Shown piece by piece: positions 32,603 to 40,745 of a stretch of DNA of 64,000 bases; the stretch's first letter is position 1, and each line of letters begins with the position of its first letter. The translations under genes were made by a program, and so were the position numbers. Source of the stretch: Amycolatopsis echigonensis (GTDB lineage Bacteria > Actinomycetota > Actinomycetes > Mycobacteriales > Pseudonocardiaceae); NCBI RefSeq assembly GCF_014174495.1, contig NZ_JACJHR010000049.1:1-64000 (forward strand). The letters are read 5' to 3'. Below the pieces are notes generated by a model. It searched no databases. It had not been told where the DNA came from and was given only the letters and a program-made list of their open reading frames with translations.

Positions 32603-33604
32603 ATGCCAACGGTTAGTAACTTTCCGACGGCGGATGATACCGATTCCGTAGTCAGCAGCGCACCCTCTGAGCACTTCGCAGGTCAGGCGGCGGTGCGCGA
32701 CGCGGATGCGAGCCCGTTGGTTCGCATCCGCTCCCTGCTGCCCGGACTCGCCCGTGCCGAGCAGCGCGTCGCGAAGGTTGTCCTGGAAGACCCGGCCGCG
32801 GTCGCGCGCCGCAGCATCACCGAGGTCGCGCTCGCCGCGAACACCTCCGAGACCACCGTTACGCGCTTCTGCAAGGCCGTCGGGGTCGGCGGCTACCCGC
32901 AGCTGCGCATCGCGCTCGCCGCGGACACGGCCCGCACTGAGGCGCGCACCTCGCGCAACCTCGGCGGCGAGATCGGCCCCGGCGACGACCTGGCGTCCGT
33001 CATCGGCAAGGTCAGCTTCGCCGACGCGCGCGCCGTCGAAGAGACCGCGGACCAGCTCGACGTCGCCTCCCTGCAGAGCGTGATCGACCTCGTCGCCGAA
33101 GCCGGCCGAGTCGACGTGTACGGCGTGGGCGCAAGCGCTTTCGTCGCCGCTGACCTGCAGCAGAAGCTGCACCGGATCGGCCGCGTCAGCTTCTCCTGGT
33201 CGGACACGCACATCATGCTGACCTCGGCCGCGGTGCTGAAGCCAGGCGACGTCGCGATCGGCGTCTCGCACACCGGCGCGACCACCGACACCGTCGAGGC
33301 GCTGCGAGTCGCGCGCGAACACGGCGCGGTGACGGTCGCGGTCACGAACTTCCCGCGTTCGCCGATCACCGAGGTCGCCGACCACGTGCTCACCACGGCG
33401 GCCCGCGAAACCACGTTCCGGTCCGGCGCGACGGCAAGCCGGATCGCCCAGCTGACCGTGATCGACTGCCTCTTCATCGGCGTCGCGCAGCGCCACATGG
33501 AGGCGTCGGTCAGCGCGTTGGACGCCACGAGGGACGCGGTCGGCTCGCACCGGCTCGGGGTCAGACCCGACGGTCGTCGTCGTCCGCGGGAAACCGGCAA
33601 GTGA
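32603..33604 (+). CDS. murR: RpiR/MurR-family transcriptional regulator
   Basis: About 333 residues. The N-terminal RpiR helix-turn-helix (LARAEQRVAKVVLEDP, then SITEVALAANTSETTVTRFC) is followed by a SIS sugar-phosphate domain (RVDVYGVGASAFVAADLQQK, GVSHTGATTDTVEAL). Its place directly before murQ suggests that MurNAc-6-phosphate is the ligand. ATG at 32603 is preferred; ATG at 32582 is possible, and neither has a strong ribosome-binding site. A 19-base gap separates it from murQ. Confidence 0.87.
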   Translation: MPTVSNFPTADDTDSVVSSAPSEHFAGQAAVRDADASPLVRIRSLLPGLARAEQRVAKVVLEDPAAVARRSITEVALAANTSETTVTRFCKAVGVGGYPQLRIALAADTARTEARTSRNLGGEIGPGDDLASVIGKVSFADARAVEETADQLDVASLQSVIDLVAEAGRVDVYGVGASAFVAADLQQKLHRIGRVSFSWSDTHIMLTSAAVLKPGDVAIGVSHTGATTDTVEALRVAREHGAVTVAVTNFPRSPITEVADHVLTTAARETTFRSGATASRIAQLTVIDCLFIGVAQRHMEASVSALDATRDAVGSHRLGVRPDGRRRPRETGK

Positions 33605-33623
33605 ACCCAGAAGCGAGGATCTG

Positions 33624-34550
33624 ATGTCCGTCCCCTGCCAGACGGTGCACGTCGATTCGCCCACCGAACAACGAAACCCGCGCACGGTGGACATCGATCT
33701 GATGTCCACCATGGGGATCCTCGGCGCGATCAACGCCGAGGACCGCCGGGTGCCGGACGCGGTGGCCGCGGTGCTGCCGCAGCTGGCCCGCGCGGTCGAC
33801 TACGCCGTCGAGGCGCTGCGCGGCGGGGGGCGCGTGCACTACGTCGGCGCGGGCACCTCAGGCCGCCTGGCGACGCTCGACGCGGCCGAGCTGGTGCCGA
33901 CCTTCAACGTGCCCGGCGACTGGTTCATCGCCCACCACGCGGGCGGCGAGAAGGCGCTGCGGCAGGCCGTCGAGAACGCCGAGGACGACGCGGACGCCGG
34001 TGCGGCGGAAATCGCGCATTCGGTGCAGCCGGGCGACTTCGTGCTCGGTCTCGCCGCCTCCGGGCGCACGCCGTACGTGCTCGGCGCGCTCGTCGAGGCC
34101 AGCCGGATCGGTGCGCACACCGGTCTCGTCTCGGCGAACCCGCGCGCCGCGAAACCGGCCGGCGTGGACGTGCTGATCGCCGTCGCCACCGGTCCCGAGG
34201 CCATCGCGGGCTCGACCCGGATGAAGGCCGGCACGGCGCAGAAACTCATCCTCACCGCGTTCTCCAGCGCGACGATGATCAAGCTGGGCAAGACGTACTC
34301 GAACCTGATGGTCAGCATGCGCGCGACGAACGCGAAGCTGCGCGGCCGCACCATCCGGATCCTGCAGGAAGCCACCGGCATGGCGATGGCCGACTGCTCC
34401 GACGCGCTCACCGAAGCCGGCGGCGACCTCAAGGTGGCGCTCGTGCACCTGCTGTCCGGCAGCGACGTCACCAGCTCCGCCGAGGCGCTGTCCGCGGCTG
34501 GCGGGCACGTGCGCAAGGCGCTCGACTCGCTGCACCTGCGCGCTGGCTGA
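33624..34550 (+). CDS. murQ: N-acetylmuramic acid 6-phosphate etherase
   Basis: 308 residues. MurQ removes the lactyl ether from MurNAc-6-P to give GlcNAc-6-P. The SIS domain shows VHYVGAGTSGRLATLDAAE, the AASGRTPYV loop, and EAIAGSTRMKAGTAQKL, then NLMVSM; the conserved Glu is in DAAELVPTF. ATG at 33624 has an AGCGAGGA ribosome-binding site. It ends just before a long palindromic terminator. Confidence 0.95.
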   Translation: MSVPCQTVHVDSPTEQRNPRTVDIDLMSTMGILGAINAEDRRVPDAVAAVLPQLARAVDYAVEALRGGGRVHYVGAGTSGRLATLDAAELVPTFNVPGDWFIAHHAGGEKALRQAVENAEDDADAGAAEIAHSVQPGDFVLGLAASGRTPYVLGALVEASRIGAHTGLVSANPRAAKPAGVDVLIAVATGPEAIAGSTRMKAGTAQKLILTAFSSATMIKLGKTYSNLMVSMRATNAKLRGRTIRILQEATGMAMADCSDALTEAGGDLKVALVHLLSGSDVTSSAEALSAAGGHVRKALDSLHLRAG

Positions 34551-34567
34551 GCTGTACCGGATTGTCC

Positions 34568-34614
34568 GTGAAGGGCTCCTTGAAGGAATCTGATTCCTTC
34601 AAGGAGCCCTTCAC
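34568..34614. terminator. 47-base near-perfect palindrome, bidirectional terminator
   Basis: GTGAAGGGCTCC...GGAGCCCTTCAC: two 23-base arms flank a single central T. It lies between the convergent 3' ends of murQ and the carboxymuconolactone decarboxylase gene. The outer TCCGTGAAGG part recurs near 63.4 and 63.6 kb. Confidence 0.85.
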
Positions 34615-34663
34615 GGCTTTTCGCCGCCGCCCCGGCAGTGCCCCCAGTACCCCCGGGTACGCC

Positions 34664-35116
34664 TCAGAACGAACCGACCGGCTGACGGATCGCGGCGTTG
34701 AGCCGGTTCCACACGTTGATCCCGGCGATGGACAGCAGCAGCGACGAAAGCTCCTTCTCGTCGTAGATGTCCGCGGCGGCGTCCCAGACCTCGTCCGGGA
34801 CCGGGTCCGATCGGTCGGCCAGCCGGGTCACATGTTCGGCCAGGTCGAGCGCGGCGCGCTCGGCGTCGGTGAAGTACGGCGATTCGCGCCACGCACCGAC
34901 GGCCCAGATCCGCTCGTCCTTCTCGCCGGCCTCCTTCATCTCCCGCGAGTGCATGTCGACGCACACGCTGCAGCCGTTGATCTGGCTCACCCGCACGTGG
35001 ATCAGGTGGTGCGTGGTCGCGGGCACGGTGCTGTCGTTGGCGGCCTTGCTCAGCGCCATCAGTGCCTTCATCGCGTCCGGCTGCACCTGGATCGGGTGGG
35101 TCATCCGAGCCTGCAT
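34664..35116 (-). CDS. Carboxymuconolactone decarboxylase / AhpD-like protein
   Basis: 150 residues. The AhpD-type redox motif C-x-x-C is in NGCSVCVDMHSREM, followed by the family pattern ERIWAVGAWRESPYFTDAE and NRLNAAIRQ. It is likely a peroxide-detoxifying or thiol-dependent enzyme. Divergent from an ECF41-type sigma factor: this sigma group is known for adjacent carboxymuconolactone decarboxylase, oxidoreductase or epimerase genes, which are its usual target. ATG at 35116 has a GGAGGAG ribosome-binding site. Confidence 0.88.
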   Translation of the reverse strand: MQARMTHPIQVQPDAMKALMALSKAANDSTVPATTHHLIHVRVSQINGCSVCVDMHSREMKEAGEKDERIWAVGAWRESPYFTDAERAALDLAEHVTRLADRSDPVPDEVWDAAADIYDEKELSSLLLSIAGINVWNRLNAAIRQPVGSF

Positions 35117-35187
35117 GGCGATCTCCTCCTGTCACGTCCGCCGCGTTCGGCGGGTCTTGCCGGTATGACCCGGGCCGAGGAGAAGAT

Positions 35188-36066
35188 GTGACAGTGCGGG
35201 ACGAAAAACAGGACGAGAATTTCTGGGCGGCTCAGTTCGAGGAGCATCGGCCCAGGTTGCGGGCGGTGGCGTACCGGATGCTCGGTTCGTTCGCCGAGGC
35301 CGACGACGCGATCCAGGAGACCTGGCTGCGGGTGACGCGATCGTCGGGCGAGGAGATCCGCAACACCGGCAGCTGGCTGACGACGATCGTGTCGCGGCAA
35401 TGCCTCAACATGCTGCGCTCGCGCGCGACCCGCCGCGAGGACCCGCTGGACGTCCGGGTGCCGGACCCGGTCGTGGAGACCGGGGACGGCGTCGATCCGG
35501 CGGAGCAGGAGGTCCTCGCGGACTCGGTGGGGCTCGCGCTGCTGGTGGTGCTGGAGGCGCTCGACCCGGCGGAACGGCTCGCATTCGTCCTGCACGACAT
35601 GTTCGCCGTGCCGTTCGACGAGATCGCGACGATGCTCGACAAGAACACCGCCGCGGTACGGCAGCTGGCGAGCCGGGCGCGCCGCCGCGTGCAGGGCGTG
35701 ACGCCGGCCGGTCCGGCGGATCGAACCCAGCAGCGCAAGATCGCGGACGCCTGGCTCACCGCCGCCCGGGGCGGCAACTTCGAGGGGCTCGTCGCGCTCT
35801 TGCACCCGGACGCTTTGCTGCGCGTCGACACCGGCGGGCCCGGCTCGAAGGTCGTGCGCGGCGCGGCGGAGGTCGCGGGCAACGCGTCGCAGTTCCGCCC
35901 GGTCGGCCTGGTTTCGGAGTACGCGACCGTCAACGGCGGGCCGGGCATCATCGCCCGGCGCGACGGGAAGGCGGTTTCGGTGCTGTCGTTCACCGTGGCC
36001 GACGGGTTGATCACGGAGATCAACATCCTCGCCGACGCCGATCGGGTCGCCGCGCTGAACTTCTGA
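35188..36066 (+). CDS. ECF sigma factor, ECF41 group (SigJ-like)
   Basis: 292 residues. Sigma region 2 (RLRAVAYRMLGSFAEADDAI, then QETWLRV) and region 4 (LDPAERLAFVLHDMFAVPFD, then EIATMLDKNTAAVRQLASRA) are followed by a SnoaL-like C-terminal domain (~180-292) replacing an anti-sigma factor. In ECF41 proteins this domain modulates activity through a DGGGK-like motif; here NGGPG occupies the place. GTG at 35188 has a GAGGAG ribosome-binding site. The convergent aldo/keto reductase gene ends 2 bases after it. Confidence 0.9.
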   Translation: MTVRDEKQDENFWAAQFEEHRPRLRAVAYRMLGSFAEADDAIQETWLRVTRSSGEEIRNTGSWLTTIVSRQCLNMLRSRATRREDPLDVRVPDPVVETGDGVDPAEQEVLADSVGLALLVVLEALDPAERLAFVLHDMFAVPFDEIATMLDKNTAAVRQLASRARRRVQGVTPAGPADRTQQRKIADAWLTAARGGNFEGLVALLHPDALLRVDTGGPGSKVVRGAAEVAGNASQFRPVGLVSEYATVNGGPGIIARRDGKAVSVLSFTVADGLITEINILADADRVAALNF

Positions 36067-36068
36067 GG

Positions 36069-36944
36069 TCAGCCGAGCCGGTCCAGGGCAGCTACCGCTT
36101 CGGCGGGCAGCTGCACCTGGCCGGCGGCGAGGTTCTCGGCGAGGTGCGCCGGAGTCGCCGTGCCCGCGATCAGCAGCGTGCCCTCGTAGCGCTGCAACAG
36201 CCAGGCCAGCGCGAGCTGCGCCGGGGTACAGCCGAGTTCGGCCGCGATGCCAGTCACGACCGGATTCCCGGTCACGTCCTGGCCCAGTTCGAAAGCGGAG
36301 CCCAGCGGGAAATACGGCACCCAGGCGATTCCGTGTTCCCGGCACAGCTCCAGCACGGGTTCGGTGTCGCGAGCGAGCACGTTGTAGGAGTTCTGCACGC
36401 AGACGATCCCGACTCCGAGCGCGTGCCGGAGCTGGTCGGCGGACACGTTGCTGAGCCCGAGCGAGCCGATCTTTCCGGCGTCGCGCAGGGAAATCAGCTC
36501 GGCGAGCTGGTCGTCGATGTCGACGCGCTGGTCGCCTTCCGCGATCAGGCCGGGTCCGGCGTCCGCGCGGCGCAGGTTGACCACGTCGAGCTGTTCGACG
36601 CCGAGTGAGGCGAGATTGGCCTCGACCTGCTCCCGAAGCTGCGCCGGCCGCTGCGCGAGCCGGAGCCCTTCCGGTGCTTCCTCGGCACCGACCTTGGTCA
36701 CCACGACCAGGTCGTCCGGATAGGGCGAGAACGCTTCGCGGATCAGGTCGTTGCACCGGCCGTCGCTGTAGAACTGGGCGGTGTCCAGGTGATTCACGCC
36801 CGCGTTCGCCGCGGAGCGCAGCAGTTCTACCTGGTCAGCGCGGTCGGTGCCGGGGCGGCCGAGCTGCATCACGCCGTAGCCGATGCGCGCGACCTCGTGG
36901 CCGGCGAGCTTCGCGGTGCCGCCTGGAGCTGGGGTTGCCGTCAT
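36069..36944 (-). CDS. Aldo/keto reductase
   Basis: 291 residues, (beta/alpha)8 NADPH-dependent oxidoreductase. Visible are GYGVMQLG, NHLDTAQFYSDG (catalytic Asp and Tyr), VVVTKVG (Lys) and the NADP-binding end (IAGTATPAHLAENL). The fourth catalytic residue, usually His, falls in VVNLRRAD, with Leu-Arg in place of the typical LH/IH motif. ATG at 36944 follows AGGAG. Divergent from a TetR gene across a 26-bp palindrome, so it is the probable target of that repressor. Confidence 0.85.
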   Translation of the reverse strand: MTATPAPGGTAKLAGHEVARIGYGVMQLGRPGTDRADQVELLRSAANAGVNHLDTAQFYSDGRCNDLIREAFSPYPDDLVVVTKVGAEEAPEGLRLAQRPAQLREQVEANLASLGVEQLDVVNLRRADAGPGLIAEGDQRVDIDDQLAELISLRDAGKIGSLGLSNVSADQLRHALGVGIVCVQNSYNVLARDTEPVLELCREHGIAWVPYFPLGSAFELGQDVTGNPVVTGIAAELGCTPAQLALAWLLQRYEGTLLIAGTATPAHLAENLAAGQVQLPAEAVAALDRLG

Positions 36945-36976
36945 GAGGAAAGACTCCTGCCGTGGCATAGTAGTCG

Positions 36977-37002
36977 GTGATGCGGAGGTGCCTCCGTATC
37001 AC
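36977..37002. promoter_or_regulatory. TetR operator in the aldo/keto reductase-tetR divergent promoter
   Basis: Palindrome GTGATGCGGAGG-TG-CCTCCGTATCAC (one mismatch in 12-base arms). On the minus side it is followed by a TACTAT -10-like element, so repressor binding would block the reductase promoter. Confidence 0.7.
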
Positions 37003-37032
37003 CACCGTAGCCGAACCGGAGGACCCTCCGCT

Positions 37033-37602
37033 TTGCCGAGCCCGAAGAAACCGCGCGCGGACGCCGAACGCAACCGTCTTCGCCTGCTCGCTGCTGCCCG
37101 CAAGGCGTTCGGCGAAGGCGACGAGCCCGTCACGCTGGAGCGCGTCGCGCGCGAAGCGGGTGTCGGCATCGGCACGCTCTACCGCCACTTCCCTACCCGC
37201 GAAGCGCTCGTCGAAGCGCTGTACCGGGACGAGTTGGCACAGGTCGTCGCGAGCGCGCCGAAACTGCTCGAGACCGAGAAGCCGCTTCGCGCGCTGCGTC
37301 GATGGATGGACCGCTTCGCCGAGTACGCGAGCACGAAGCACGACATGGCTGACACGCTGCGCGCGATCATCGAGGCGGGCACGGTCGACATGACGCAGGT
37401 CCGCGCGGAGCTGACCGAGGCCGTCCAGCTGATCATGGACGCGGGCGTGGCGGACGGCACGCTCCGGGCGGACGTCCGCGCGCAAGACGTTGTCGTGACA
37501 GTGGTCGGTGCCTGCAGCATGCGGACGCTGCCGGACGGACCGGAACAACTGGGCCGGATGCTCGACCTGGTCCACGCCGGAGTCCGTCAACCGCCGAGCT
37601 GA
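37033..37602 (+). CDS. TetR-family repressor
   Basis: 189 residues. N-terminal helix-turn-helix (RNRLRLLAAARKAFGEGD, then ERVAREAGVGIGTLYRHFP, TREALVEALYRDEL). The C-terminal ligand domain is alpha-helical. TTG at 37033 is the best start: GGAGGA lies 10 bases upstream, and no ATG/GTG in frame precedes the helix-turn-helix at a sensible distance. It overlaps the convergent PucR-type gene by 16 bases. Confidence 0.87.
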   Translation: MPSPKKPRADAERNRLRLLAAARKAFGEGDEPVTLERVAREAGVGIGTLYRHFPTREALVEALYRDELAQVVASAPKLLETEKPLRALRRWMDRFAEYASTKHDMADTLRAIIEAGTVDMTQVRAELTEAVQLIMDAGVADGTLRADVRAQDVVVTVVGACSMRTLPDGPEQLGRMLDLVHAGVRQPPS

Positions 37603-39407
37603 TGCACCCGCAGCGCGAGCTGGATCTCCAAGGAGCGTTCGGGTTCGCGCCAATCCTCGCCCAGCAATGCCGCGAGGCGCTCCATCCGCTGCGCGACCGT
37701 GTTGACGTGGACGTGCAGGGCTTCCTTTGCCCGCGCCAAATTCCCGCCTGCCGCGTAGTACGCGCGCAGCGTGCCGATGAGGTCGGTGCCGCGGCGGGCG
37801 TCGTAGTCGAGGACCGGGCCGAGCGTCGCCCGGACGTAGCCGGACAGATCGGAATGCCTGCCGAGCAGGACGCCGAGAAACCCGAGGTCGGCCATCGCCG
37901 CGCCGTCGCCTTCGCGACCGAGGGCCAGCAGAGTGTTAACGCACCGAACAGCTTCCGTGTACGCCTGCGCCAACGCTTCCGGCCCACTCGCCGGGCCAGC
38001 CGCGCCGACAGTCACCGGACAATCCACAACGGACTTAAGCTCCGCGGCGATCCGTGCTGCGACAGGCTGATCCGGCGCGAGGGCGACCACTTGCTCCGCA
38101 TGGACTGCGACCAAATCACCGTACCGCGCGCAGGCCGCGGCGAGCCCACGTCGCGAAATGCCGGACGCGTGCGCAACCAAAACCACGTGCGGTGCCGACA
38201 AATCGACACCCAACCGACGCGCCCGCGCGACCAATGCGCCGGGGTTGCGGGTCGGCGCGGTGAGCAGGTCGGTCAGCAACTCGCCACGCACCTGGTCCTC
38301 GGCTTGTGCCACGGAACGGCGCAGCAGCAACAGCAATGCCGTGACGACAGCCGCTCGCTCGAACAGCCGACGGTCGTCTCCCGCCAGCTCCGGTCGTCCG
38401 GACAGTGTCAGACTGCCGAGCAATTCACGGCCCGCCCGCACCGCGCAGACCCATACGTCCTTTGTAGACACTGCCCGGCCGTTGGCGTGTGACGAAGCCA
38501 CCGCGGCAGCGTCGAAAGCCATTTCGGCACCCGCCAGCAGCCCGCCTTCCTCGTCGTGCACGGCGATTGAGCCGCGCAACACCCCGGCCACTTCCGCGGC
38601 CACCGCGGGCAAATCCGCACCGCCGAGCACGAGATCCATCAAGCGGTCGTGCGCTTCGTCTGCCCGGCGCATCGTCGCGTTGGCCGCATTCAGTTCCGCA
38701 GCCGCCGAACGCGTCTCTTCCAGGAGATGCGCCGTGTCCAACGCGATCGCGGCGTGCGCGGCCAGCGACGAAAGCAGCGCGACCTCCGCCGTCGAGAACG
38801 TCCGCGACGACCGGTCGGACGCGTACAGCACGCCCAGCACCTTGCCGCCGATCGCCAACGGCACGCCGAGGATCGCCTTCAACCCTTCCTCGCGGACGCC
38901 CGCGTCGATCGGCTTCGTGTGCCGGAACCGCTCGTCCTCGAAGTAGTCCGCGGTCGCGTAGGGACGCGCGGTCTGCGCCACGAGCCCGCCGAGGCCCTCG
39001 CCCATCCCGAGCACAATCTGTTGGAACAGCGCGGAAACCGACCCGTCGGTGACGCGGATGTACGTCTGGCCGTTCGCCTCGTCGTTGAGGCTGAGGTACG
39101 AAACGTCCACGCCCAGCAGCGTCCGCGCACGCCGGACGATCGACCGCAGCACCGCGTCCGGATCGCGCAGCCGGGCGAGGTCGCTCGCGGTGTCGAACAA
39201 CGCGGTCAGCTCGGCTTCCCGCCGCCGGTGCTCGCTGAGCGTCTCGCGGATCCGCAGCGCCAGCTCGGTCGCCGAACCGATCGCGGCCGCCTGTTCCGCG
39301 GACAGTCCCCGGGCCGCGACGTGCGCCAGCTGCTCGCTGCTCGCTCCGGCGGCGAGCAGTTCGAGCAGCCGGCGATACGCCTCAGCGGTGGGATCCACAC
39401 CCGTCAT
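37587..39407 (-). CDS. GAF-domain PucR/CdaR-type regulator
   Basis: 606 residues. After a helical start, a GAF domain (~90-230: SYLSLNDEANGQTYIRVTDG, and ILGVPLAIGGKVLGVLYAS) and a long linker lead to a GGDEF-like middle and the PucR C-terminal helix-turn-helix (LIGTLRAYYAAGGNLARAKE, then ALHVHVNTVAQRMERL). Such proteins activate catabolic genes. ATG at 39407 overlaps the transporter stop (ATGA), so it is made with the 3-hydroxybutyrate dehydrogenase and transporter and probably controls them. Confidence 0.87.
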   Translation of the reverse strand: MTGVDPTAEAYRRLLELLAAGASSEQLAHVAARGLSAEQAAAIGSATELALRIRETLSEHRRREAELTALFDTASDLARLRDPDAVLRSIVRRARTLLGVDVSYLSLNDEANGQTYIRVTDGSVSALFQQIVLGMGEGLGGLVAQTARPYATADYFEDERFRHTKPIDAGVREEGLKAILGVPLAIGGKVLGVLYASDRSSRTFSTAEVALLSSLAAHAAIALDTAHLLEETRSAAAELNAANATMRRADEAHDRLMDLVLGGADLPAVAAEVAGVLRGSIAVHDEEGGLLAGAEMAFDAAAVASSHANGRAVSTKDVWVCAVRAGRELLGSLTLSGRPELAGDDRRLFERAAVVTALLLLLRRSVAQAEDQVRGELLTDLLTAPTRNPGALVARARRLGVDLSAPHVVLVAHASGISRRGLAAACARYGDLVAVHAEQVVALAPDQPVAARIAAELKSVVDCPVTVGAAGPASGPEALAQAYTEAVRCVNTLLALGREGDGAAMADLGFLGVLLGRHSDLSGYVRATLGPVLDYDARRGTDLIGTLRAYYAAGGNLARAKEALHVHVNTVAQRMERLAALLGEDWREPERSLEIQLALRVHQLGG

Positions 39408-40711
39408 GCTGTCATTGAAGCCTGCCGTTCGGCCGCCGTCTCGTGCAGCGACGCGCCGCGCGTCTCCCGCGCACCGAGCAGCGCGACCAGCGACAACAGG
39501 CACATCGCGACCACGTAGACCGAAACCGGCACCGTGGAGTGGTACGCCTCGAAGAGCGCTACCGCGATCAACGGCGCGATCGCACCGGCCGCGATGGACG
39601 ACAGCTGGCCGCCGACCGAAAGTCCCGTGTAGCGCACCCGCGTCGGGAATTGCTCCGCGAAGAACGCCGCCTGCGGCCCGTACATCGCACCGTGCACGAC
39701 GAGCCCGATCACCGCCGCGCCGATCACCGAACCCGTCGTGCGCAGGTCGAGCAGCCAGAAGAACCCGAACGACCACGCGGCCATCCCGACCACGCCGAAC
39801 AGGTACACCGGCTTCCGGCCGATCTTGTCGGACAGCAGTCCCCACAAGGGAATCGTCACGAAGTGCACCGCCGACGCGACGAGCACCGCGGTCAGCCCGG
39901 TCGCCTTCGGCAGACCGAGACCGCTGGTCACGTACACGAGAATGAACGCGGTGATCACGTAGTAGGACACGTTCTCCGCGATGCGCGCGCCGAACGTCAC
40001 CGCCAGCGCGCGGAAGTGTCCGCGGAAGACGTCGACGATCGGCGCCTGCTCACGCTCGTCCGCGGCCGCCTTCGCCGCGATGAACACCGGCGATTCCGAA
40101 ACTGCCAGCCGAATCCACAGGCCGAGCACGACCAGCACGCCGGACAGCAGGAACGGGATCCGCCAGCCCCAAGCCTGGAAAGTCGCGTCCGACTGCGCCG
40201 ACGCCAGGATCGTGAGCACCGCCGTGGCCAGCAGGTTTCCGGCCGGAACACCGGTCTGCGGCCAGGACGCCCAGAACCCGCGCCGGCGGTCGTCGCCGTG
40301 CTCGGACACCAGCAGCACCGCGCCGCCCCACTCGCCGCCGAGGGCGAAGCCCTGGATCAGCCGCAGCAGCGTCAGCAGGATCGGCGCGAGCGCGCCGACC
40401 GCGCTGTACGTGGGCAGCAATCCCATCGCGAACGTCGAGCCGCCCATCATCAACAGGCTCACGACCAGCAGTTTCTTGCGCCCGATCCGGTCGCCGAAGT
40501 GGCCGAACACGAGTCCGCCGATCGGCCGGGCGAGGAACCCGACCGCGTAGGTGAGCAACGCCAGCAGGGTGCCGGTGAGCGGGTCGGCGGTCGGGAAGAA
40601 CAGCTTGTTGAAGACCAGCGCGGCGGCCGACGTGTAAAGGAAGAAGTCGTACCACTCGATGGTGGTTCCGATCAGCCCGGCGCCGACGACGCGCAGCAGC
40701 TTTTTGTCCAT
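39404..40711 (-). CDS. MFS transporter, metabolite:H+ symporter family (probable 3-hydroxybutyrate/organic acid uptake)
   Basis: 435 residues, twelve helices. Hallmarks of the MHS family: GTTIEWYDFFLYTSAAAL, ARPIGGLVFGHFGDRIGRKK, LLRLIQGFALGGEWGGAVLL and a second DKIGRKP loop. Substrate inferred only from the neighbour bdhA. ATG at 40711 has GGAGTCC upstream. Confidence 0.87.
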   Translation of the reverse strand: MDKKLLRVVGAGLIGTTIEWYDFFLYTSAAALVFNKLFFPTADPLTGTLLALLTYAVGFLARPIGGLVFGHFGDRIGRKKLLVVSLLMMGGSTFAMGLLPTYSAVGALAPILLTLLRLIQGFALGGEWGGAVLLVSEHGDDRRRGFWASWPQTGVPAGNLLATAVLTILASAQSDATFQAWGWRIPFLLSGVLVVLGLWIRLAVSESPVFIAAKAAADEREQAPIVDVFRGHFRALAVTFGARIAENVSYYVITAFILVYVTSGLGLPKATGLTAVLVASAVHFVTIPLWGLLSDKIGRKPVYLFGVVGMAAWSFGFFWLLDLRTTGSVIGAAVIGLVVHGAMYGPQAAFFAEQFPTRVRYTGLSVGGQLSSIAAGAIAPLIAVALFEAYHSTVPVSVYVVAMCLLSLVALLGARETRGASLHETAAERQASMTA

Positions 40712-40745
40712 AATGGACTCCACTCCGTTGTGGGGAAAGGGGATT

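Noticed and set aside
35117-35187. ECF41 promoter consensus upstream of the decarboxylase gene
   Set aside because: A GGTCATA element is present on the minus strand, but no CGTC at the right spacing was found, so it is not reported as a site.
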